DNA of 38,623 nt from an uncultured Bacilli bacterium (GTDB lineage: Bacteria > Bacillota_I > Bacilli_A > RF39 > UBA660): assembly GCA_947589495.1 (NCBI GenBank), contig CANQAK010000006.1, forward strand, positions 1 through 38,623. The letters run 5' to 3'. The translations under genes and the position numbers were made by a program. The notes beneath the pieces are model-generated. The model ran no database searches, was not told the DNA's origin, and saw nothing but the letters and a program-made list of their open reading frames with translations. The stretch's first letter is position 1, and the number at the start of each line of letters is the position of its first letter. This document shows positions 8,998-16,596 of this stretch, piece after piece.

Positions 8998-9678
8998 TTA
9001 GTTTTCGACAATACTCATAAGAAATTTTTTTGCATATTCAATAATACTTTTATATTCAATATTATCATTTATATAATTACTAATAAATTTTTCATAATCA
9101 TAGTATTCTAATCCAAATACTTTAGAATATGTTTTAAAAACCTCATCATAATTTTTAGGAGTATATCCATTTAATATTAAAATAGCTTTCATTATTAAAT
9201 AAGTCATTTTATATATTGCTTTAACTTGTTCCTTATTTAAATTATCATACAAAAAATATCTTTTATATATATGCATTCTCCAATTTAAATACGGAATATG
9301 TGTATTTTTTATTTCTTCAAAACTTACATCCGGAATTAGTAGTTCACTTTTAGAATATTGTAACTCTATCTTTTTGTTCTTTAATAAATACAGATGATAA
9401 TAAGTTTTGGGATCTATTTTTTTATTAACAAATTCTTTTTCACTATAAATTGTTGTACCGATTTTTACTGGAAAACCCTTTGATATTTTTCTAATCTTAT
9501 TAACTATATCAAAATTATAATTTTTAACCACTAAAATTACATCTATATCACTCCAATTGACAATTACCTTTGAACTCGAACTACTTCCTATAACTAGAAT
9601 AAGTGATAAGTCCACACCTAACTCATTCTTCATTTTTTTTACATAATCATCAATAACATAAGAATATTCATTTTTCAT
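8998..9678 (-). CDS. Pol-beta-fold nucleotidyltransferase
   Basis: LILVIGSSSSSKVIVNWSDIDVILVV (GS...DxD). Confidence 0.8.
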   Translation of the reverse strand: MKNEYSYVIDDYVKKMKNELGVDLSLILVIGSSSSSKVIVNWSDIDVILVVKNYNFDIVNKIRKISKGFPVKIGTTIYSEKEFVNKKIDPKTYYHLYLLKNKKIELQYSKSELLIPDVSFEEIKNTHIPYLNWRMHIYKRYFLYDNLNKEQVKAIYKMTYLIMKAILILNGYTPKNYDEVFKTYSKVFGLEYYDYEKFISNYINDNIEYKSIIEYAKKFLMSIVEN

Positions 9679-9681
9679 CCT

Positions 9682-11337
9682 CTAAAATCTCCTATCATCA
9701 TTTTTTTTTATTATATAATCACCAATAATTAAATAATCTAAATCTGATTTACAAAACATAACCATTGCGTCTTTTGGTGTTTCAACAATAGGTTCACCAT
9801 TATCATTAAATGAAGTATTTAATAATACTGGTACATTCGTTAGCTTATAAAACTCCGATAATAATTTATAAAATTTACTATTTTGTTTTTCATTTACGGT
9901 CTGAACTCTACCTGTAAAATCTTTGTGTAAAGTTGCAGGTATTTTGTCTTTAGCAAATTCTGTACAAATAGGTACTTTTAACATATATGGAGAAATATCA
10001 TCTATATCAAAATATTCCTTTACCTTTTCCTCTAATATAGATGGTGCAAATGGTCTAAACGACTCTCTATGCTTTATTCTAGAGTTTAGTACATCTTTCA
10101 TCTCTTGTGGAAATGGTGCACATAATATACTTCTATTTCCTAAGGCTCTAGGGCCAATTTCACTAGCCCCTTGAAACCAACCAATTATCTTTCCATTACT
10201 TAATAATTTAGCAGTGTCCAACTCAATATTAGAACTTTTTCTAAATGTGATATCTTTACCTTTAACTTCATATGGTAAAATAAATTTTTCCTGTCTCTTT
10301 TCTAATACATCTAAAATTTCTTCCTCTTTATATTCTCTTGCTAAGTATGGGGATTTTAATTCTATTCTTTTTTCGTAATTAAAATAACTATGATATCCAT
10401 ATAGCGCATTACCTAGAGATTGACCGGTATCATCACAACATGGTGCGACAAAAAGATTTTCAATAGGTGTTTCTTTTAATATTCTTTGATTAACTATTCC
10501 ATTCAAAAATACTCCACCTGCAACACATAAGTTTTTTATTTTATACTTATCATATAATTCATTAACTAATTTAAGAATTATTTTTTCCACCTGTGATTGG
10601 ACATAATAAGCAGCGTCCTTGTTTTCATAACCAGATTCAGGTTTACCAAAATCCAGCTTATTCTCTTTAATGAAATTAAGTGCTCCATTAATATATTTAC
10701 CTTCACATTTACTTGAAATTTCTAAATTTTTATTTATATCAAATAAATCAACTTTTGGATATTTATCCTTTCCGTATGCTGATAATCCCATAGTTTTTCC
10801 AGCTTCTTGTGCACTCCAACCACAAAAATTTGTAAAAGTCTCGTAAGTTCTTCCAATACCCTTGTATTTAGATCTTTTTACATTATTACCACCGACTTTT
10901 TTTATAATATTCCCTTCACCAATATAATAACTTTCAGTATCATTTAAATTACCTAATCCATCAATTACTAATATTATGGATTTATCAAATGGCGATAGAA
11001 AATATGAACTATACGCATGTGACAAATGATGGTCAACAGTTATAAATTTTGAATTATTATTTACTATACTACTTAATTGTCCTTTAAAACTATTTTCTAA
11101 CCTATTTCCATAGCAACTAGAAACAAATAAATCAACATCATTTATATTAATTCCTAATTCATCTAAACAATAAATAAGCGAATATAGATAACCTTCTGAA
11201 TACTTTTTTCTATTTAATCTCTCTTCGGCTATTGAAATCAATTTATTGTCGTGAATTACTGTACAACCACCGTTATGTCCCGTATTAAATCCTACTATCG
11301 TTTTATTAATACTACTATCTAAGTTTATCATTAACAT
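9682..11337 (-). CDS. NodU/CmcH/TobZ-family O-carbamoyltransferase
   Basis: GFNTGHNGGCTVIHDNKLISIAEERLNRKKYSEG; DHHLSHAYSSYFLSPFD; VAGGVFLNGIVNQRI; FQGASEIGPRALGNRSILCAP; HRESFRPFAPSIL. Confidence 0.95.
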   Translation of the reverse strand: MLMINLDSSINKTIVGFNTGHNGGCTVIHDNKLISIAEERLNRKKYSEGYLYSLIYCLDELGININDVDLFVSSCYGNRLENSFKGQLSSIVNNNSKFITVDHHLSHAYSSYFLSPFDKSIILVIDGLGNLNDTESYYIGEGNIIKKVGGNNVKRSKYKGIGRTYETFTNFCGWSAQEAGKTMGLSAYGKDKYPKVDLFDINKNLEISSKCEGKYINGALNFIKENKLDFGKPESGYENKDAAYYVQSQVEKIILKLVNELYDKYKIKNLCVAGGVFLNGIVNQRILKETPIENLFVAPCCDDTGQSLGNALYGYHSYFNYEKRIELKSPYLAREYKEEEILDVLEKRQEKFILPYEVKGKDITFRKSSNIELDTAKLLSNGKIIGWFQGASEIGPRALGNRSILCAPFPQEMKDVLNSRIKHRESFRPFAPSILEEKVKEYFDIDDISPYMLKVPICTEFAKDKIPATLHKDFTGRVQTVNEKQNSKFYKLLSEFYKLTNVPVLLNTSFNDNGEPIVETPKDAMVMFCKSDLDYLIIGDYIIKKNDDRRF

Positions 11338-12352
11338 TTCTCCAATCTTTTATAAAAATAATAAAGTCCTTAAAATTTTTAAAATCTAAAGAATAAAATA
11401 ACGATAAATATTTTAAAGTTAATATAATATCAAACTTTTTCATATCTTTAAAATTGAATACTGCAAGGGCCTTCATCGCTAAATAATTCTTAAAATCTAA
11501 ATACCAATCTTCATATTCTATTTTTGATATAACTGGTGATATAACTTTTTCCATATAATATATAATTGCATCTAATCTAATTGGTCTAATATGAATTTTA
11601 AGTGTCTTTTTTTCAACAAAATTATATTTCTTCATTTTTTTATATATTATTTTATGTTCCCTAAAAGCTTTGAAATTATATTTAGGGGATAAATATTCAC
11701 ATTGCATTAAATTATACCAAAAAAATGTAGCAAATTCAGCCATAATTGGAACATATCCACCAGCAGTAAAATCAAATATTGTTCCATCGATGCATATATT
11801 TAAATCGTTCGGATCACATTGAGAAATTACACACCATTTACTTCTATCACTATTTTTATAATATTTTTTTACAGATTTATAAATATCGTCTATATTTGTA
11901 TCGTTTTTTAGCCTATCTGATAGTTTAATTAATATATTACTGTAATTATCTTTTAATCTTGTATTAATTCTATCTTCAAAAAATATCTTACTACTATTTT
12001 TCTTTGTATTTTTAATAGATATAATAAAAATATCCCTATATTTATTCATTATATTATAATAAAGTGAATCTAACTTATCTCTAGTAATAAAATAGTCTAA
12101 AAGTAAGCCTTTATTTTTGCCAACATTATTGTTATACTCGTATCCAATTATGTTTCTAACACGATTTGAAATTTCAAAAAATTTTATTGGTGTTCTGTAA
12201 TACTTACTTATTTTTTTATAACCTGTAATTTCACTTTCAAATAAACTATTATTCAATATTTTATAAAAAATCTTTTTATTATCTATCATAAATACTCCAT
12301 TAGTATTATTTTGATTATGATTACTATATATTTCCTTAACTATTTCTTTCAT
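11315..12352 (-). CDS. APH/choline-kinase-fold-like phosphotransferase (divergent)
   Basis: ISQCDPNDLNICIDGTIFDFTAGGYVPIMAEFATFFW resembles the APH catalytic loop and DFG-like segment. Confidence 0.55.
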   Translation of the reverse strand: MKEIVKEIYSNHNQNNTNGVFMIDNKKIFYKILNNSLFESEITGYKKISKYYRTPIKFFEISNRVRNIIGYEYNNNVGKNKGLLLDYFITRDKLDSLYYNIMNKYRDIFIISIKNTKKNSSKIFFEDRINTRLKDNYSNILIKLSDRLKNDTNIDDIYKSVKKYYKNSDRSKWCVISQCDPNDLNICIDGTIFDFTAGGYVPIMAEFATFFWYNLMQCEYLSPKYNFKAFREHKIIYKKMKKYNFVEKKTLKIHIRPIRLDAIIYYMEKVISPVISKIEYEDWYLDFKNYLAMKALAVFNFKDMKKFDIILTLKYLSLFYSLDFKNFKDFIIFIKDWRNVNDKLR

Positions 12353-12356
12353 AACA

Positions 12357-12956
12357 TTATACCTCTAATATTTTTTCATCACTTATTAATATTTTCATAG
12401 CATTTTTTACTACTTTTAAATCTTCTATTTTATCACCTATCAAAAGAATCGAAGTATTAGCATCATAATTAAGTTTTTCCTTTTTAGGAGTTATTATTTT
12501 AATAAAATCAGTATTATTTATTTTATTTGAAATTATTTTAATATTTTTAGAATCTATATTATTTATATTTAGAAACTTTTTTATTATTTCTTCTATACCA
12601 GAAGAATATATTACAACATCCATATTGCTTTTTACAGCATACTTTAATAATGAAATTATAACTTTATTAGGCTTAAACTCCTTTTTGAAATCAATAATAT
12701 TTAATATTTCTTGATTATAATATTTATGTAATAATTTAAGTTTTTTTCTCCAGACAAATTTATAAAAAGTGGAAGTCATAGCAATATTAGTTAAAAAATC
12801 TAAAAATTTTTTTCTATTATAATATGAACTAGGTAAATAATTACTAAATACTCCTATACTAGAATTTGAATCATGTGTTGTAAGAGTATAATCAAAATCA
12901 AATATAATTGTTGAAATTTTATTTAGATCTATTTTTTTAATGATTTTATTATACAT
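12357..12956 (-). CDS. HAD-superfamily phosphatase-like hydrolase
   Basis: TIIFDFDYTLTTHD, VIYSSGIEEIIKKFL, SILLIGDKIEDLKVVKNA. Confidence 0.85.
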   Translation of the reverse strand: MYNKIIKKIDLNKISTIIFDFDYTLTTHDSNSSIGVFSNYLPSSYYNRKKFLDFLTNIAMTSTFYKFVWRKKLKLLHKYYNQEILNIIDFKKEFKPNKVIISLLKYAVKSNMDVVIYSSGIEEIIKKFLNINNIDSKNIKIISNKINNTDFIKIITPKKEKLNYDANTSILLIGDKIEDLKVVKNAMKILISDEKILEV

Positions 12957-12958
12957 AA

Positions 12959-13723
12959 TTACTCACACACCTTATAAAATTTACTACTTATTATCCTAGC
13001 CAAACCATCAATTGATATTATCTGACAATCTTTATTTATAAAAAATAATCTTTTTTCTTTATCTAATATGTATATTTTATCTTTGTATTTTATCTTAACG
13101 TTTCCTTCTATTATAAAAATAAACTTATTATAATTTTTTTCAGTTATATTATTTAGTTCTAAATTATTATCAAGTTTTTTTATCTTTCCACGATATAATG
13201 GTAACAAATATTTATAATAATCTATCTCATCATTAACTTTTCTCCCGAGTTTATCATAGATTCTAATTGTTTCATTATTATCAAACAAATTATTATCCTG
13301 CTCCTCAAAAACCAATGAATCTTTTTTTAAAGAATGAATTGTGTTATTAGGTATATTTATGTAATCTAAGTAACATAGTTTTTGTACACATTTATCAGTT
13401 TCAACATAAGTGCTATCGGAGAGTGATAACCATCGTTCACTTTTTAATGGATGTATCTGTAATGATGTATCATTTAAATTATTATGTAACACTTTAAATA
13501 ACTTATCAGAAAATGGAGCAAAAACAATTTCTTCCCCCCAAGCCAATGTATTTTTAACATATGGAACTTCAAACCAACCATTATTATATAATTTTTGAAG
13601 TTTATCAAGAAAATCCAAAGTAACTTTATTGTTATCATTCAGCATTTTTTTTACATAAGAATTTTTATAAACAGATAAATCAAATTTTTCTATAAATTTA
13701 ATATTTAAAATATTATTAATCAT
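12959..13723 (-). CDS. Cupin / class I mannose-6-phosphate isomerase-like protein
   Basis: WGEEIVFAPFSDKLFKVLHNN, SLQIHPLKSERWLSLSDSTYVE, NIPNNTIHSLKKDSLVFEEQDNN...TIRIYDKLGR. Confidence 0.65.
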   Translation of the reverse strand: MINNILNIKFIEKFDLSVYKNSYVKKMLNDNNKVTLDFLDKLQKLYNNGWFEVPYVKNTLAWGEEIVFAPFSDKLFKVLHNNLNDTSLQIHPLKSERWLSLSDSTYVETDKCVQKLCYLDYINIPNNTIHSLKKDSLVFEEQDNNLFDNNETIRIYDKLGRKVNDEIDYYKYLLPLYRGKIKKLDNNLELNNITEKNYNKFIFIIEGNVKIKYKDKIYILDKEKRLFFINKDCQIISIDGLARIISSKFYKVCE

Positions 13724-14469
13724 ACTAAATTACGACCTCCATCAATAGTAAAAATACTTCCTGTTGTAGCCTTTGAAAAATTATTGATAATGTTATATAT
13801 GTACTCTGCAATTTCATCTGATTTATAAATTTTCTTTAAAGGAACTTTAGACTTTGCCAAAAATTCAGCTACTTTATTAATTTTAAATATTTCATTCATA
13901 CTTGTATATGTAGCTCCAATAGCAAGCGCATTAACCGTAATATTTCTTTTAGATAATTCTAAAGCAAATCCTTTTGTCATCATTGCAACTCCTGCTTTTG
14001 ATATATCATAATGTAATTTATCTCTGCGTGGCTTATTGTAATGAGTAGAAATAATATTTAAAATAGTTGAATTTGATTTCATTTTTTTTGCAACTATTTT
14101 ACTTATAATGAAAGTACCATTAATATTAACTTCTATTACATTTTTCCAATCTTCCAAATCTATTTTCAAAATATTTTTTGTTGTTTGAATTGCGGCATTA
14201 TTTATCAATACATCAATATTTCCATATTTCTTAAATATCTCATTAATGATAAGTTCCATTTGTTCATAACATGTGATATCACAATTATATATAACTAAAT
14301 TTTCTCTTTCTTGAAATTTTTTACAGGCAGCCATATCCTTGTCTATTATAATCACAGTATTTTCAGAGCTTTCATTCAAAAATTTATTTACTGTGGCTCT
14401 TCCTATTCCTCTTGCACCACCGGTTATTAAAACAACTTTCTTTTTTAATAACGATTTTTTATTAACCAT
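13720..14469 (-). CDS. Short-chain dehydrogenase/reductase (SDR); first gene of the cargo operon
   Basis: VVLITGGARGIGRATVNKF, NNAA, ISTHYNKPRRDKLHYDISKAGVAMMTKG, GSIFTIDGGRNL. Confidence 0.95.
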   Translation of the reverse strand: MVNKKSLLKKKVVLITGGARGIGRATVNKFLNESSENTVIIIDKDMAACKKFQERENLVIYNCDITCYEQMELIINEIFKKYGNIDVLINNAAIQTTKNILKIDLEDWKNVIEVNINGTFIISKIVAKKMKSNSTILNIISTHYNKPRRDKLHYDISKAGVAMMTKGFALELSKRNITVNALAIGATYTSMNEIFKINKVAEFLAKSKVPLKKIYKSDEIAEYIYNIINNFSKATTGSIFTIDGGRNLV

Positions 14470-14511
14470 ACTATCCCCCTCATATAATTAAATCTTTTAT
14501 ATTTCCCAACT

Positions 14512-14547
14512 AAAAAGGTGGCAAAGACACTAAAAGTGCTTGCCACC
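14512..14547 (-). terminator. Intrinsic terminator in the 5' leader of the cargo operon (attenuator)
   Basis: Minus strand GGTGGCAAGCACTTTTAGTGTCTTTGCCACC followed by TTTTT. Confidence 0.8.
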
Positions 14548-14564
14548 ATAAAAATACTACCACC

Positions 14565-14590
14565 ATTTGGGCAAACACTAGCACCCAAAT
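14565..14590 (-). promoter_or_regulatory. Leader hairpin 1:2, competing with a 2:3 antiterminator
   Basis: ATTTGGG...CCCAAAT; the 14579-14570 segment (AGTGTTTGCC) can instead pair with GGCAAGCACT (14544-14535). Confidence 0.6.
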
Positions 14591-14607
14591 TGATTTAATT
14601 TGCGAAT

Positions 14608-14636
14608 ACTTTACTATAATTAATAATTTTTGTCAA
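14608..14636 (-). promoter_or_regulatory. Sigma-A-type promoter for the cargo operon
   Basis: Minus strand TTGACA, 17 bp, TAAAGT. Confidence 0.7.
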
Positions 14637-14699
14637 TACTTTTATACCAAAATTTCAAATTCATAATAATTACATTATTTTTTTATGATTTATATATGA

Positions 14700-16523
14700 T
14701 TATAAATGTTTATTTATTTTTTCTTTTATTTCTTCTTCTATGTTTTCTTTTTGAATCGTATCCTTAAAACCATCATCAATATAATATCTTTTAAAATGTT
14801 CTTTATCTTTTTTTAGCATAACAATTACAGGAGTTTTAAATTTTTTATTTTTATTCAATTCGTTTAATGTCTGTAAAGCAGAAATTCCATTTAATTCATC
14901 ATCTATTATTATTAAGTTATAAAACTCACCATTATTAACTCTATCAATACAATCTTTACCTGTCATTGTTATATTTAAATCAATGTTATATTCTCCTAAG
15001 ATATTTGATATCTTAAAATTTTCGTCTTTATCATTATTAACTAATAAAACTCTTTTTCTACCAAATATATCAGAAGAGTATTTTTCTACGTTTTTCATAA
15101 AATCTGATGATTGTTCAATGTCACATTTTTGATCTAATACTATCATAAATGTTGTGCCTTCATCTTTTTTACTCTTAATATTAATACTTCCACCAAGTAA
15201 CTTTATTACTTTAATGGTTGCTTTTAAGTCCATATCTAGTTTATTAAGTTTACTTATCTCATCTAAAGTTAATTCCATATTATCATCTAATATACTATTT
15301 ATTTTATAAAGACTCATTCCAACTCCCGAATCTTCTATTTTTATAACTAATCTTGCAACATCATATTTTACTATACTACCTATGTTTACGTTTATAAAAC
15401 CATTCTCGGTATTTTCAACACTATTTAATAATACTGACATTAAAATTTGTTTGAATTTTACATCATCACCATTAAGTCTTTGTGGAACATTACTATTTAT
15501 TTCAAATTTTAATTTTATATTCTTATTTCCAATTGCATTTTGCGTCATACTTTCAATGGTTTTAAAAAACATAGTCGTATCATAATATTCTTCTTTTATT
15601 TTGATTTTATTTGCATCCATAGATGATATATCTAGTACGTTATTTAATTTAAATAGTAAATCATTAGCATTACTTGAAATTAATCTTACCGCATCTTTTT
15701 TATCAATATCGTTATCTAATTTATCAAAGTTTTTAGTAATCCCTAATATATTTTTTGTCGGTGTTTTAATATCTTGTGATATTTCAAATAAAAATCTTGA
15801 CTTATCTTCCATTTGTCTTTCTACTAGCTCTTTGTTTCTCAATAATTCATTTACTACCTTTAAATCTGGATTTTCTATTGTAAAATACATTAAAAATACA
15901 ATAAAAGTCTCGATCGCAGTAGTTAAAAGCAATCCGGGATAAACACTTTGCACATAGCCACCAACACCTGCTAATAATATAAATAATATAATTGGAGTGT
16001 ATTTTTTTGTTTTTATATGTTTATAATTTTTTACTAAAGCTACTATCCATACAACCATTGATATGATAAACACAAATCTTAAAAAATCAACAGATTTGCC
16101 ATAGGAATACATAGAAACACCATCATCAAAAAATTTTATTGGCAATTTACATATAATAACTGAAGTAATTATAAATAATACTAAACAAATTTTTTTAACT
16201 TTTTTTAAATAAGAATCTATTTTTTTTATTGTAAGATTATTTTTAGATATTAAAAACACATAGTAAGAATACATAAATATAAATCCAAGATAGTAAATAA
16301 GTAACCCTTTCGTAAGAATATAATGACGTAAAGGAATCTTAGCATCAATCATGGTAGCAGAAAACATACAAGAAATTTCAATAATTAAACCTATAAAGTT
16401 TGCAAAAAGTAATTTCTCATATATCTGATTTTCTTTTGTTTTTAAACGTTTTTTAGAAAAATATACTATTATTAATAATATAATATAAATTAAACTGGTA
16501 GCCTGTAACCATATTATATTCAT
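14700..16523 (-). CDS. Multi-TM hybrid sensor histidine kinase-like protein with degenerate H-box and receiver
   Basis: Multiple N-terminal TM segments; FLFEISQDIKTPTKNILG (H replaced by Q); HATPase motifs (LNSVENT, IEDSGVGMS, EGTTFMIVL); C-terminal receiver-like domain. Confidence 0.88.
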   Translation of the reverse strand: MNIIWLQATSLIYIILLIIVYFSKKRLKTKENQIYEKLLFANFIGLIIEISCMFSATMIDAKIPLRHYILTKGLLIYYLGFIFMYSYYVFLISKNNLTIKKIDSYLKKVKKICLVLFIITSVIICKLPIKFFDDGVSMYSYGKSVDFLRFVFIISMVVWIVALVKNYKHIKTKKYTPIILFILLAGVGGYVQSVYPGLLLTTAIETFIVFLMYFTIENPDLKVVNELLRNKELVERQMEDKSRFLFEISQDIKTPTKNILGITKNFDKLDNDIDKKDAVRLISSNANDLLFKLNNVLDISSMDANKIKIKEEYYDTTMFFKTIESMTQNAIGNKNIKLKFEINSNVPQRLNGDDVKFKQILMSVLLNSVENTENGFINVNIGSIVKYDVARLVIKIEDSGVGMSLYKINSILDDNMELTLDEISKLNKLDMDLKATIKVIKLLGGSINIKSKKDEGTTFMIVLDQKCDIEQSSDFMKNVEKYSSDIFGRKRVLLVNNDKDENFKISNILGEYNIDLNITMTGKDCIDRVNNGEFYNLIIIDDELNGISALQTLNELNKNKKFKTPVIVMLKKDKEHFKRYYIDDGFKDTIQKENIEEEIKEKINKHL

Positions 16524-16596
16524 ACTAACTCTCCTTTACAACACATTATATTTATACAATTATTCTTAAAATAGATGATCATGTATTAGTCTTTTT

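Noticed and set aside
9923-10174. Plus-strand ORF inside the carbamoyltransferase gene
   Set aside because: Antisense shadow of a conserved enzyme frame.
5083-14469. Phage-like DNA hypermodification pathway
   Set aside because: Carbamoyltransferase and kinase content is suggestive, but no DNA polymerase, thymidylate synthase-like or phage structural gene is present; kept only as a remote alternative.
14470-14640. T-box riboswitch upstream of the cargo operon
   Set aside because: Leader of roughly 130 nt lacks a stem I/specifier region and the conserved TGGNACCGCG; attenuator interpretation preferred.
15382-15942. Two plus-strand ORFs within the sensor kinase gene
   Set aside because: Antisense shadow frames; composition consistent with AT-rich complement.
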